From: UBA935 sp031556725
Lineage (GTDB): Bacteria; Bacillota; Clostridia; Lachnospirales; Lachnospiraceae
Assembly: GCA_031556725.1 (NCBI GenBank)
Contig: JAVBSL010000002.1
Span: forward strand, 1-64,000
Length of the DNA stretch: 64,000 nt
Reading direction: 5' to 3'
The notes beneath the pieces are model-generated. The model was not told the DNA's origin, ran no database searches, and saw nothing but the letters and a program-made list of their open reading frames with translations. Below, piece after piece: positions 8,511-17,484 of the stretch (within the stretch, counting starts at the first letter, position 1; each line of letters opens with the position of its first letter). The position numbers and the translations under genes were made by a program.

Positions 8511-9662
8511 ATGACATATATTATTGATACACTGGGCAATCTGATCCATCAGACCGCGTTTTTTAACCTTACCTGGGGCAATTATGTGATGATCATAGTA
8601 GCTTGTGTATTTCTTTATCTGGCGATAGCCAAAGGGTTCGAGCCTTTGCTTTTGCTGCCGATCGCTTTTGGTATGCTGTTGGTTAACATTTACCCCGATA
8701 TTATGCTTCGTGCAGAAGAATCGGCAAATGGAATCGGCGGTTTACTGTATTATTTCTATCTCTTGGATGAATGGGCAATCTTACCTTCCCTGATTTTTAT
8801 GGGTGTAGGTGCCATGACCGACTTCGGTCCTTTGATTGCTAATCCGAAGAGCTTTTTGCTGGGTGCAGCAGCACAGTTTGGTATTTTTGCAGCTTATTTC
8901 GGCGCAATTGCCTTAGGCTTTAACGACAAAGCAGCAGCAGCCATCTCCATTATCGGTGGAGCAGACGGCCCCACATCCATTTTCCTTGCCGGAAAACTGG
9001 GTCAGACCGCATTGTTAGGACCAATCGCAGTGGCAGCATATTCCTATATGTCACTGGTGCCGATTATCCAGCCGCCAATCATGAAATTATTTACCACGGA
9101 AAAGGAAAGAAAGATCAAGATGGCACAGCTTCGTCCGGTATCCAAGCTGGAAAGAATTCTTTTCCCCATCGTTGTAACTATTGTTGTATGTATGATTCTG
9201 CCTACCACAGCTCCCCTTGTCGGTATGCTGATGCTGGGTAACCTGTTCAGAGAATCAGGTGTGGTAAGACAGCTTACCGATACAGCATCCAACGCATTGA
9301 TGTATATCGTAGTTATTCTGCTTGGTACTTCGGTAGGTGCAACTACCAGTGCAGAAGCTTTCCTGAATAAGAGCACATTGTTTATCGTAGCATTGGGACT
9401 GATTGCTTTTGCATTCGGTACCGCCGCCGGTGTACTGTTCGGAAAGTTAATGTGTGTGGTAACAAAGGGAAAAGTAAATCCTTTAATTGGTTCGGCCGGT
9501 GTATCGGCAGTACCCATGGCCGCCAGAGTGTCACAGAAGGTAGGTGCGGAAGCGGATCCCACCAACTTCTTACTGATGCATGCAATGGGACCGAACGTAG
9601 CCGGTGTTATCGGTACGGCGGTTGTAGCCGGTACCTTTATGGCAGTATTTGGAGTATTCTAA
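8511..9662 (+). CDS. Na+-translocating decarboxylase beta subunit
   Basis: A 383-residue polytopic membrane protein of the OadB/MmdB/GcdB family. It catalyses decarboxylation of carboxybiotin coupled to Na+ export. Visible signatures are GVGAMTDFGPLIANP and the conserved IIGGADGPTSIF, which contains the Asp implicated in Na+ binding in OadB, plus a glycine/alanine-rich C-terminal half with GSAGVSAVPMAARV and NFLLMHAMGPNVAG. About nine to eleven helices are expected. It is preceded by AGGAGG and lies between the biotin carrier and the pyruvate/oxaloacetate carboxyltransferase gene. The symbol is withheld because the family name depends on the substrate. Confidence 0.92.
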   Translation: MTYIIDTLGNLIHQTAFFNLTWGNYVMIIVACVFLYLAIAKGFEPLLLLPIAFGMLLVNIYPDIMLRAEESANGIGGLLYYFYLLDEWAILPSLIFMGVGAMTDFGPLIANPKSFLLGAAAQFGIFAAYFGAIALGFNDKAAAAISIIGGADGPTSIFLAGKLGQTALLGPIAVAAYSYMSLVPIIQPPIMKLFTTEKERKIKMAQLRPVSKLERILFPIVVTIVVCMILPTTAPLVGMLMLGNLFRESGVVRQLTDTASNALMYIVVILLGTSVGATTSAEAFLNKSTLFIVALGLIAFAFGTAAGVLFGKLMCVVTKGKVNPLIGSAGVSAVPMAARVSQKVGAEADPTNFLLMHAMGPNVAGVIGTAVVAGTFMAVFGVF

Positions 9663-9696
9663 ATTTTTGATTAAATATTAATAGGAGGAAAAAGAA

Positions 9697-11109
9697 ATGT
9701 CAGAACAGGTTAAAAAACCGATCGGAATTACGGAAACCATTCTTCGTGATGCACATCAGTCGCTGATTGCTACCAGAATGCCTACCGATTACATGCTTCC
9801 GATTTTGGATAAAATGGATAAAGTTGGCTATCATTCCATCGAATGCTGGGGTGGAGCAACCTTTGATGCTTCCCTTCGTTTCTTAAAAGAAGATCCGTGG
9901 GAGAGACTCAGAAAATTAAAAGCAGGTCTTAAAAATACCAAATTGCAGATGCTGTTCAGAGGACAGAACATTCTGGGTTACCGTCATTATGCAGATGATG
10001 TGGTAGAATACTTCGTACAAAAATCTATCGCTAACGGTATTGATATCATCCGTATTTTTGACTGCTTTAACGATCTGCGCAATCTGGAATGCGCAGTAAA
10101 AGCTGCCAATAAGGAAAAAGGCCATGCTCAGATAGCACTTTCCTATACATTAGGAGATGCTTATACCATGGACTATTGGATGACCATGTGTAAAAACATC
10201 GAAGAAATGGGTGCAAACTCTATCTGTATCAAGGATATGGCCGGCTTATTGCTGCCTTATCAGGCAACAGAATTAGTTACAGCTATGAAGAGTGCCACTA
10301 AGCTGCCTATCCAGCTGCATACCCATTACACTTCCGGTGTGGCAAGCATGACTTACATGAAAGCCATTGAAGCAGGTGTTGATGTAATTGACTGTGCTAT
10401 GTCACCTTTGGCTATGGGTACTTCCCAGCCGGCTACTGAAGTAATGGTTGAAACCTTTAAGGGAACCCCTTATGATACCGGTTATGATCAGAACCTTTTG
10501 GCAGAAATCGCTGATTACTTCAGACCTTTCAGAGATGAGTGCCTGGCTAACGGATTACTCAATCCCAAGGTTATGGGTGTTGATATCAAAACCTTATTGT
10601 ATCAAGTACCCGGCGGTATGCTTTCCAACATGGTCAGCCAGTTGAAAGAGCAGAATGCGGAAGATAAATATTATGATGTGCTTCAGGAAATCCCCAAGGT
10701 ACGTAAAGACATGGGCGAGCCCCCCCTGGTTACTCCTTCTTCACAGATCGTTGGTACTCAGGCGGTATTCAACGTGCTGATGGGTGAAAGATATAAAATG
10801 GCAACTAAGGAAACCCAGGATGTATTTCATGGTAAATACGGACAGACGGTGAAACCTTTTGATGCTGAAGTTCAGAAGAAAGTTATCGGTGATGATACCC
10901 CGATTACCTGCCGTCCGGCTGATTTGATTACCAACGAGTTAAAGAAGATTGAATCAGAGATGAAAGAGTGGAAACAGCAGGATGAAGACGTACTGTCTTA
11001 TGCATTGTTCCCGCAGGTAGCTGTAGACTTCTTTAAATATCGTCAGGCACAGCAGGAAAAAGTTGATATGACTCAGGCAGATACCAAGAACGGAGCTTAT
11101 CCGGTATAA
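9697..11109 (+). CDS. Oxaloacetate decarboxylase alpha / pyruvate carboxyltransferase subunit
   Basis: A 470-residue HMGL-like TIM-barrel carboxyltransferase (OadA/PycB; transcarboxylase 5S-like). Metal-site residues are Asp18 in ETILRDAHQSL and His208/His210 in LHTHYTSG. The carbamylated lysine is likely Lys179 in ICIKDMAG. It ends after the PYC_OADA domain and has no biotinyl domain, consistent with the separate carrier at 8085. It transfers CO2 between oxaloacetate/pyruvate and biotin. Co-occurrence with an acyl-CoA carboxyltransferase in one operon suggests either two decarboxylation inputs or a transcarboxylase-type exchange. It is the last gene of the operon, followed by a terminator. 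Confidence 0.92.
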   Translation: MSEQVKKPIGITETILRDAHQSLIATRMPTDYMLPILDKMDKVGYHSIECWGGATFDASLRFLKEDPWERLRKLKAGLKNTKLQMLFRGQNILGYRHYADDVVEYFVQKSIANGIDIIRIFDCFNDLRNLECAVKAANKEKGHAQIALSYTLGDAYTMDYWMTMCKNIEEMGANSICIKDMAGLLLPYQATELVTAMKSATKLPIQLHTHYTSGVASMTYMKAIEAGVDVIDCAMSPLAMGTSQPATEVMVETFKGTPYDTGYDQNLLAEIADYFRPFRDECLANGLLNPKVMGVDIKTLLYQVPGGMLSNMVSQLKEQNAEDKYYDVLQEIPKVRKDMGEPPLVTPSSQIVGTQAVFNVLMGERYKMATKETQDVFHGKYGQTVKPFDAEVQKKVIGDDTPITCRPADLITNELKKIESEMKEWKQQDEDVLSYALFPQVAVDFFKYRQAQQEKVDMTQADTKNGAYPV

Positions 11110-11130
11110 AATTAAAATGTTAAAAGTAAG

Positions 11131-11157
11131 AACGCCATCGTAAGGTGGCGTTTTTTA
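11131..11157 (+). terminator. Intrinsic terminator of the decarboxylase operon
   Basis: AACGCCATC/GGTGGCGTT forms a 9-bp stem with a GTAA tetraloop and a following T tract. Confidence 0.9.
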
Positions 11158-11186
11158 TTGACAGAAATGGGAATAAAAGGTATACT
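11158..11186 (+). promoter_or_regulatory. Consensus sigma-A promoter of the TetR-family gene
   Basis: TTGACA at 11158-11163, a 17-bp spacer and TATACT at 11181-11186. The -35 box begins immediately after the terminator T tract of the preceding operon. Confidence 0.85.
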
Positions 11187-11187
11187 A

Positions 11188-11201
11188 ATAACGGTTGTTA
11201 T
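11188..11201 (+). promoter_or_regulatory. Candidate operator (inverted repeat)
   Basis: ATAAC-GGTT-GTTAT is a perfect 5+4+5 palindrome directly downstream of the -10 box at 11181-11186, placed where an autoregulating TetR-type repressor could block transcription. This is an inference from position only. Confidence 0.35.
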
Positions 11202-11231
11202 AGTATATTGGAAGATAGAAAGGACAAGAAT

Positions 11232-11780
11232 ATGCCAAGGAAAGTAACGGTTTTGAAAGAAGATATATTACAGGCGGCATTTGATATGACCAGAGAAGAG
11301 GGAGTGACGCTTGTTACGGCCAGAAGACTGGCAGCGAAGGCGGGATGTTCTACTCAGCCGATTTTTCGGGTCTATAAAAATATGGAAGAAGTATGGGAAG
11401 CGGTATTTATAAAAACAGTTGATTTTTTTGAAGATTTTTATGCCGGTTTTCCGAAGGACTACGATACGCCTTTTGTAAATCTGGGAGTAGCTTATATACA
11501 ATTTGCTCAGGAATACGGAAATTTATTTCAAATGCTATTTGTCGGACAGAAACGGTATGGGAAAAGCCTTTATGATCTTATTAACGGACAGACCGGAGCA
11601 ATCGGCAAAGAAATCAGCAAAGCAGCAGCAGACGGCTGCAAGGATCCGGGCAACTTGTTTATGAAAATGTGGATTTTTATTCACGGTGCGGCCTGCATGT
11701 CCTTAACCGGTGACTATGACTTGTCCACCGCCGATACGGTTAAACTGTTAAAAGAATCTTATGCAGCATTTTTAGGATAG
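11232..11780 (+). CDS. TetR/AcrR-family transcriptional regulator
   Basis: A 182-residue protein. The N-terminal helix-turn-helix reads ILQAAFDMTREEGVTLVTAR followed by RRLAAKAGCSTQPIFRVYKN (about residues 9-50), the typical TetR DNA-binding layout with the usual aromatic before a Lys/Asn turn. The C-terminal helical ligand domain has no recognisable specificity. ATG 11232 is chosen because GAAAGGA lies 7 bases upstream and the preceding frame is in the promoter. It follows the decarboxylase operon and could regulate it or the neighbouring RpiR gene; no evidence distinguishes these. Confidence 0.85.
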   Translation: MPRKVTVLKEDILQAAFDMTREEGVTLVTARRLAAKAGCSTQPIFRVYKNMEEVWEAVFIKTVDFFEDFYAGFPKDYDTPFVNLGVAYIQFAQEYGNLFQMLFVGQKRYGKSLYDLINGQTGAIGKEISKAAADGCKDPGNLFMKMWIFIHGAACMSLTGDYDLSTADTVKLLKESYAAFLG

Positions 11781-11801
11781 AAAGCAAGGGGCAGATCAGA
11801 T

Positions 11802-12746
11802 ATGGAACAACAGGAACATGATATTATCTCCAGAATGAATGATCGTTTTACGAAGATGAGTAAGGGTCATAAAGCCATAGCAGCATTTATTGCGGATCAT
11901 TATGAGCAGGCTGTTTTTATGACTGCGGCTAAACTGGGTGAAACAGTAGGTGTCAGTGAGTCTACGGTGGTACGTTTCGCTACGGGGATCGGCTATGATG
12001 GGTATCCGGAATTCCAAAAAGTATTAGAAGAATGGGTAAAGAACAAACTGAATAAGGTTCAGAAGATTGGAGCCAAATATGGCAAAAGCAGTCAATCGGA
12101 GATTTTAGCATCGGTTTTAAATTCTGATGTTGAAAAAATAAAAGATACCATAGTAAATCTGGATCCGGTAGCATTTGAGGCGGCTGTGGATATTATCCTG
12201 GATGCTAAAACAATATATATCGTAGGTATTCGAAGCTGTGAACCACTGGCTGAATTTTTACATTTCTATCTTAACATGATCAGAGGTGGAGTAATACTCT
12301 TAAAAACAACAAGTGTTACAGAACTTTTTGAGCAAATGCTGCGGATCAATGATAAGGATGCTATTATCGGCATCAGCTTTCCCAGATATTCCATGAGAAC
12401 TTTAAAAGCAATGGAATTTGCTAATGATCGCAATGCAAAAGTCATTACCATTACCGATACCATTCATTCCCCGATGAATCTGTATTCTTCCTGCAATCTG
12501 CTGGCCAGAAGTGATATGGTTTCGATTGTAGATTCCTTAGTGGCTCCGCTTAGTGTGATCAATGCCCTGGTGGTTGCCCTTTGCCTGAAGCGGCCGGAGG
12601 AAGTGAAAAACAGTTTGGAAACGCTGGAAGGTGTTTGGAATAATTACCAGGTTTATTTGAATGATGAAATAAATTTTATTGATGAGGAACCGGTTTTGTA
12701 TTATCCGTTACAAAAGCCGGACGGAATGGAAGCGATAGATGAATAA
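11802..12746 (+). CDS. MurR/RpiR-family regulator with SIS domain
   Basis: A 314-residue regulator. An N-terminal RpiR-type HTH (about 1-78) contains HKAIAAFIADHYEQAVFMTA and GVSESTVVRFATGIGYDGYP. A sugar-isomerase (SIS) domain (about 125-260) includes TIYIVGIRSCEPLAEFLHFY and DAIIGISFPRYS. Such proteins sense phosphosugars and control carbohydrate or aminosugar operons. Here no sugar operon is adjacent. The stop codon overlaps the start of the following flavoprotein by 8 nt, so the two are translationally linked. Confidence 0.9.
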   Translation: MEQQEHDIISRMNDRFTKMSKGHKAIAAFIADHYEQAVFMTAAKLGETVGVSESTVVRFATGIGYDGYPEFQKVLEEWVKNKLNKVQKIGAKYGKSSQSEILASVLNSDVEKIKDTIVNLDPVAFEAAVDIILDAKTIYIVGIRSCEPLAEFLHFYLNMIRGGVILLKTTSVTELFEQMLRINDKDAIIGISFPRYSMRTLKAMEFANDRNAKVITITDTIHSPMNLYSSCNLLARSDMVSIVDSLVAPLSVINALVVALCLKRPEEVKNSLETLEGVWNNYQVYLNDEINFIDEEPVLYYPLQKPDGMEAIDE

Positions 12747-14004
12747 AGTAATCGTAATCGGCGGCGGACCGGCCGGTATGATGGCGGCTATAGCATCCGC
12801 TGAAGCGGGGAAAAGCGTAGTTTTGCTGGAAAAGAACGAAAAGTTGGGCAAAAAATTATTTATTACGGGAAAAGGCCGGTGCAATATTACCAATGGCTGC
12901 GATACGGAAGAACTTTTTGCAAATGTAATGACGAATGCCAAATTTTTATACAGTGCCTTCTACGGTTATGACAATCAGGCCGTGATTCGTTTTTTTGAGG
13001 AGACCGGATGCAAAGTAAAGGAAGAACGGGGAAATCGTATTTTTCCGGTGTCGGATCATTCATCCGATGTCATCGGCGCATTGAAACGCAGGTTGGAACG
13101 AAGCGGCGTGGAAGTACGTCTTAATACGGCGGTGAAGGATCTTATCATACAGGAACTGCCGGAAGGCCAAAAGGAAGTAACCGGAGTGCTGCTGACTGAT
13201 GGTAAAAAAATGGAAGCAGCATATGTAATAGTAGCTACGGGAGGTGTATCTTACCCTTTGACCGGTTCCACCGGGGATGGCTATCGGTTTGCCGAAAAAG
13301 CCGGACATAAGGTAACAGATGTTTTGCCGGCATTGGTTCCCTTTGTGGTAAAAGAAGAATGGTGCAAAAATCTGCAGGGATTATCTTTGAAAAATGTAAC
13401 AGCGGTTATGAAATCGCAGAATAAGATTATATATGAAGGTTTTGGCGAAATGCTGTTTACCCATTTTGGTGTCAGCGGACCTTTAATCCTGACCGCCAGC
13501 AGCTTCTATGTGAAGAAGTATTACGGACAGCCGGTCACCTTATCTATTGACTTGAAACCGGCCTTAACAGCGGAACAGTTGGATAGACGGTTATTACGGG
13601 ATTTTGAAGAAAATAAGAACAAACAATTCAAGAATATTTTAGGCGGACTTTTACCCACGAAGATGCACGAAGTATTTGTATCTTTAACCGCCATTAATGA
13701 AGATAAAAAGGTCAATGAAATCACCAAAGAAGAACGGAAAAGAATGATAGATTTATTAAAGGAATTCAAGATGACCGTAACGGGAGTGAGCGATTTCAAG
13801 GAAGCGATCATTACCCAGGGCGGTGTTTCGGTGAAAGAAATAAATCCCTCCACCATGGAATCCAAGAAAGTGAAAGGACTGCTTTTTGCCGGAGAGGTTT
13901 TGGATCTGGATGCCCTGACCGGTGGTTTTAATTTGCAGATTGCCTGGTCTACCGGATATCTGGCAGGGAGCAGCATAGAGAGAGAGGAACGGAGAGAAGA
14001 ATGA
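12739..14004 (+). CDS. NAD(P)/FAD-dependent oxidoreductase, HI0933 family
   Basis: A 421-residue flavoprotein. The N-terminal Rossmann FAD-binding motif is VIVIGGGPAGMMAAIASAE, followed by EKNEKLGKKLFITGKGRCN, which is characteristic of the HI0933/YhiN family. Conserved ATGGVSYPLTGSTGDGY and the C-terminal GGVSVKEINPSTMESKK and LFAGEVLDLDALTGGFNLQ are also family hallmarks. The physiological reaction is not established. It overlaps its upstream RpiR gene by 8 nt and cmk by 4 nt, the common Firmicute order flavoprotein-cmk-ispH-rpsA. Confidence 0.9.
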   Translation: MNKVIVIGGGPAGMMAAIASAEAGKSVVLLEKNEKLGKKLFITGKGRCNITNGCDTEELFANVMTNAKFLYSAFYGYDNQAVIRFFEETGCKVKEERGNRIFPVSDHSSDVIGALKRRLERSGVEVRLNTAVKDLIIQELPEGQKEVTGVLLTDGKKMEAAYVIVATGGVSYPLTGSTGDGYRFAEKAGHKVTDVLPALVPFVVKEEWCKNLQGLSLKNVTAVMKSQNKIIYEGFGEMLFTHFGVSGPLILTASSFYVKKYYGQPVTLSIDLKPALTAEQLDRRLLRDFEENKNKQFKNILGGLLPTKMHEVFVSLTAINEDKKVNEITKEERKRMIDLLKEFKMTVTGVSDFKEAIITQGGVSVKEINPSTMESKKVKGLLFAGEVLDLDALTGGFNLQIAWSTGYLAGSSIEREERREE

Positions 14005-14672
14005 GTTTTCAAATAGCAATAGACGGACCGGCAGGAGCGGGCAAGAGTACCATAGCCAGGAAAATAGCCAAAGAAAAAGGGTTTATTTATGTGGATACGG
14101 GGGCCATGTATCGGGCCATGGCGTTGTTTCTGATACGAAATAAAATCGATCCTGCGGATACAGCAGCCATTGCCGAAACGTGTGTGGATGCGGAAATATC
14201 GATCCGATATCAGGATGGTGAGCAGATTGTTTTATTAAACGGTGAAAATGTCAATGGACTTATCCGCACCGAAGAAGTGGGAAATATGGCATCAGCCAGC
14301 AGTGCCAATATCAGAGTGCGGGAAAAGCTGGTAGAATTGCAACAACAGTTAGCCACTGAAAGTGATGTGGTGATGGATGGCCGGGATATTGGCACCTGCG
14401 TGCTGCCAAAAGCCCAGGTGAAAATTTTTCTCACAGCCGACAGCTTGATCAGGGCCAAACGCCGGTATGACGAACTGGTTGTTAAAGGAGAGCCGTGCGA
14501 CCTTAAACTGATTGAAAAAGATATTATCAAACGGGACAGGCAGGATATGACCAGAGAGCATTCGCCGCTAAAGCAGGCAGAGGATGCGGTACTTATTGAT
14601 ACTTCAGCAATGGATATCGAACAGGCCGCCTCGGCAATTTTGAAAATATGTGATGAGCAGGGGGAAAGATGA
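14001..14672 (+). CDS. cmk: Cytidylate kinase
   Basis: A 223-residue P-loop kinase that phosphorylates CMP and dCMP. The P-loop GPAGAGKST is at about 8-16, followed by the conserved FIYVDTGAMYRAMA. The CMP-binding and lid regions contain DGRDIGTCVLP and KRDRQDMTREHSPL. Length fits the family (about 220-230). It overlaps the preceding and following genes by four bases each (ATGA type), so it is tightly coupled with the flavoprotein and ispH. Confidence 0.96.
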   Translation: MSFQIAIDGPAGAGKSTIARKIAKEKGFIYVDTGAMYRAMALFLIRNKIDPADTAAIAETCVDAEISIRYQDGEQIVLLNGENVNGLIRTEEVGNMASASSANIRVREKLVELQQQLATESDVVMDGRDIGTCVLPKAQVKIFLTADSLIRAKRRYDELVVKGEPCDLKLIEKDIIKRDRQDMTREHSPLKQAEDAVLIDTSAMDIEQAASAILKICDEQGER

Positions 14673-15523
14673 ACGTAAAAGTGGCCGGAAGTGCAGGCTT
14701 TTGTTTTGGGGTAAAGCGTGCCGTGGAAAAGGTATATGAACAGATTGAGCAAAAGGACAATATGCCGATTTATACGTATGGTCCGATTATTCACAATGAA
14801 GAAGTGGTAAAGGATCTGGAACAAAAAGGAGTACAGGTTATTCCGGATGAAAAACAATTGGAAACCATTAAAGAGGGAACCGTTATTATCCGCTCCCATG
14901 GGGTACCAAAGAAAATATACCGGATGATCGAGGAACAGCACCTTACCTGTATCGATGCTACGTGTCCTTTTGTAAAGCGAATTCATAATATTGTAGAGAA
15001 AGAAAGTCAAAACGGAAAGCAGATTATTATCATCGGAAATCAGGGGCATCCGGAGGTGGAAGGCATTACCGGATGGGCTGAAGGACCGGTATTTGTGGCA
15101 GAGTCGGCGGAAGATGCAGAAAATTTACCGGTTCGTCCGGAGATGCCCTATTGCATTGTTTCGCAAACGACATTTAACTACAACAAATTTCAAGATTTAG
15201 TTGAAATTTTTAAGAAAAAAGGTTACAATGGTAATGTTGTTAACACAATATGTAATGCAACAGAGGAGAGACAGATAGAAGCAGGCCGCATAGCGACCGA
15301 AGTGGATGCGATGATTGTGATAGGTGGTAAGCATAGTTCCAACACTCGTAAGCTCTATGAGATTTGCGATAAGGAGTGCGCTAACACGTATTTTATACAG
15401 ACCCTAGAAGATTTGCAATTGGAGTTACCAAAAACTACTGCTCTGGTAGGAATTACCGCAGGGGCTTCCACCCCAAACTATATTATTGAGGAGGTTCAAA
15501 ATTATGTCAGAATTAACTTTTGA
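14669..15523 (+). CDS. ispH: 4-hydroxy-3-methylbut-2-enyl diphosphate reductase
   Basis: A 284-residue IspH (LytB), the last enzyme of the MEP isoprenoid pathway. It is an iron-sulfur protein converting HMBPP to IPP and DMAPP. Three conserved cluster cysteines are visible: Cys12 in AGFCFGVKRA, one in IDATCPFVKRIH and one in NTICNATEERQ. SHGVPK and GNQGHPEVEG are also conserved. In many Clostridia this protein is fused to ribosomal protein S1. Here it ends 20 nt inside the separate, out-of-frame rpsA. Confidence 0.96.
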   Translation: MNVKVAGSAGFCFGVKRAVEKVYEQIEQKDNMPIYTYGPIIHNEEVVKDLEQKGVQVIPDEKQLETIKEGTVIIRSHGVPKKIYRMIEEQHLTCIDATCPFVKRIHNIVEKESQNGKQIIIIGNQGHPEVEGITGWAEGPVFVAESAEDAENLPVRPEMPYCIVSQTTFNYNKFQDLVEIFKKKGYNGNVVNTICNATEERQIEAGRIATEVDAMIVIGGKHSSNTRKLYEICDKECANTYFIQTLEDLQLELPKTTALVGITAGASTPNYIIEEVQNYVRINF

Positions 15524-16670
15524 ACAAATGCTGGAAGATTCACTAAAAACGATACATACGGGAGAGATAGTAGAAGGTACTGTTATTGGTGTGAAACCTG
15601 AAGAGATCATTTTAAATATCGGCTATAAATCAGATGGTATCCTAAGCAGAAACGAATACACCAACGAACCCAATGTTGATCTGACCAAGGTGGCCAAAAA
15701 CGGTGACACCATGGAAGTGAAAGTACTTAAAGTAAATGATGGTGAGGGACAAGTACTTCTTACTTATAAAAGACTTGCCGCTGACAGAGGAAACAAGAAA
15801 ATCGAAGAAGCATTTAATAACAAAGAAGTGCTTACTGCCAATGTGGCTCAGGTTCTTGACGGTGGTTTGAGTGTTATAGTTGAAGAAGTGAAGATCTTTA
15901 TCCCGGCCAGTCTTGTATCAGACTCTTATGAGAAGGATTTAACCAAATATGCCGGTCAGGAGATACAATTTGTAATCAGCGAATACAATCCCAAAAGACG
16001 CAGATACATCGGTGACCGCAGACAACTCTTAAATGCTGAAAGAGCTGAACTGCAGAAGAAACTGTTCGAAACCATTCAGGTAGGAGATATTGTTGAAGGC
16101 GTTGTAAAGAATGTTACTGATTTCGGTGCCTTTATCGATATCGGCGGGGCAGACGGTTTGCTGCATATTTCCGAAATGTCATGGGGCAGAGTAGAAAACC
16201 CCAAGAAGAACTTTAAAGTTGGTGATAATCTTAAAGTATTTATTAAGGAAATCAATGGTACCAAGATTGCCCTGAGCCTTAAATTTGATGATGCTAATCC
16301 CTGGAAAGATGCTGAGACCACTTATGCAGTGGGAACAGAAGTGACCGGAAGGGTTGCCAGAATGACTGATTTTGGTGCATTTATCGAATTGGAACCGGGT
16401 GTTGATGCCCTGCTTCATGTATCACAGATTGCCAAAGAGCACGTGGAGAAACCTTCCGATGTTTTAAAAGTAGGTGACGAAGTTACAGCGAAAGTTGTTG
16501 ACTTTAATGAAGCCGATAAGAAGATCAGTTTAAGTATCAAAGCTTTATTTGCTCCCGATCCGGTTGAGGAAACGGAAGCAGTAGTAGAAGAAACAAATGA
16601 AGATGTTGTAGCAGTGGATATAGAGGCGGTCATTGCCAGCCAGGAGGCGGAAGAAGAAACAGACAAATAA
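15504..16670 (+). CDS. rpsA: 30S ribosomal protein S1 (four S1 domains)
   Basis: A 388-residue protein with four S1 OB-fold repeats, at about 17-90, 100-175, 187-258 and 272-345, then an acidic, disordered tail rich in Glu and Val. Repeats three and four carry the classic VTDFGAFIDIGG..GLLHISE and MTDFGAFIELEPGVDALLHVS patterns. ATG 15504 has GAGGAGG 9 bases upstream; a longer in-frame start at 15486 lacks this. It binds mRNA at the ribosome or acts as an S1-like RNA-binding protein. It overlaps ispH by 20 nt in a different frame. Confidence 0.9.
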   Translation: MSELTFEQMLEDSLKTIHTGEIVEGTVIGVKPEEIILNIGYKSDGILSRNEYTNEPNVDLTKVAKNGDTMEVKVLKVNDGEGQVLLTYKRLAADRGNKKIEEAFNNKEVLTANVAQVLDGGLSVIVEEVKIFIPASLVSDSYEKDLTKYAGQEIQFVISEYNPKRRRYIGDRRQLLNAERAELQKKLFETIQVGDIVEGVVKNVTDFGAFIDIGGADGLLHISEMSWGRVENPKKNFKVGDNLKVFIKEINGTKIALSLKFDDANPWKDAETTYAVGTEVTGRVARMTDFGAFIELEPGVDALLHVSQIAKEHVEKPSDVLKVGDEVTAKVVDFNEADKKISLSIKALFAPDPVEETEAVVEETNEDVVAVDIEAVIASQEAEEETDK

Positions 16671-16689
16671 AATAAAGGCGGTATAAGTC

Positions 16690-17472
16690 GTGGTATATGA
16701 TTATGAGTATTTTAAAAAGGCAGTATTTGATTTAACTCAAATTGATTTGAATGCTTATAAAGAAAAGCAGATGAAGAGAAGAATTGACACCCTGATTGCC
16801 AAAAATGGAATTGTCGGATATGATAAATACATTGCGGAGTTAAAGGTCGATAAGATTAAGTTTGATGAATTTGTTAACTACCTAACGATTAACGTATCGG
16901 AATTTTACCGTAATCCCGGGCAGTGGGAGATATTGGATAAAGAGGTTTTCCCTTATTTAATCAGTAAGTTTGGAAAGAACCTTAAGATTTGGAGTGCTGC
17001 CTGTTCCACCGGTGATGAACCATATTCCCTGGTTATGGCACTTTCAAAGCATATACCGCTTAATCAGATTCAGATATATGCTACCGATATAGATAGACAG
17101 GTGCTTGAAAAAGCAAGAGTGGGACTTTACGGAGAAAAGAGTATTGCCGCTGTTCCCGATGAGTTTAAAAAACGTTTTTTCACAAGAATCGGTCCTTCCT
17201 ATCAGATTTCCGATGAAATCAAAAAGCAGGTGGAATTTAAAGAACATAATTTATTAAAAGATGCATATCCGAAAGGATGCCATTTGATCGTTTGCCGGAA
17301 TGTTTTGATTTATTTTACCGAAGAAGCAAAAGATGAGGTTTTCTCTAAGTTCTTCCAATCGTTGGTCTTAGGCGGGAATCTATTTATTGGCAGTACTGAA
17401 CAGATTATTAATCACATGGATATGGGATATACCAGAAAGAATTCGTTCTTTTATGAGAGACCAATGAAATAA
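16690..17472 (+). CDS. cheR: Chemotaxis protein methyltransferase CheR
   Basis: A 260-residue SAM-dependent methyltransferase that methylates glutamates on chemoreceptors. The N-terminal helical CheR domain contains LIAKNGIVGYDKYI and NYLTINVSEFYRNPGQW. The SAM-binding domain has IWSAACSTGDEPYSLVM, IYATDIDRQVLEKA and LIVCRNVLIYF. The start is GTG 16690, with AAGGCGG upstream. A terminator follows the gene, and a chemoreceptor gene lies next, supporting a chemotaxis role though other che genes are not in the window. Confidence 0.95.
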   Translation: MVYDYEYFKKAVFDLTQIDLNAYKEKQMKRRIDTLIAKNGIVGYDKYIAELKVDKIKFDEFVNYLTINVSEFYRNPGQWEILDKEVFPYLISKFGKNLKIWSAACSTGDEPYSLVMALSKHIPLNQIQIYATDIDRQVLEKARVGLYGEKSIAAVPDEFKKRFFTRIGPSYQISDEIKKQVEFKEHNLLKDAYPKGCHLIVCRNVLIYFTEEAKDEVFSKFFQSLVLGGNLFIGSTEQIINHMDMGYTRKNSFFYERPMK

Positions 17473-17484
17473 GTAATAATGTTT

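Noticed and set aside
14210..15049. 279-codon minus-strand frame opposite cmk and ispH
   Set aside because: Both genes on the + strand are clear families with overlapping starts; the antisense frame has no family features.
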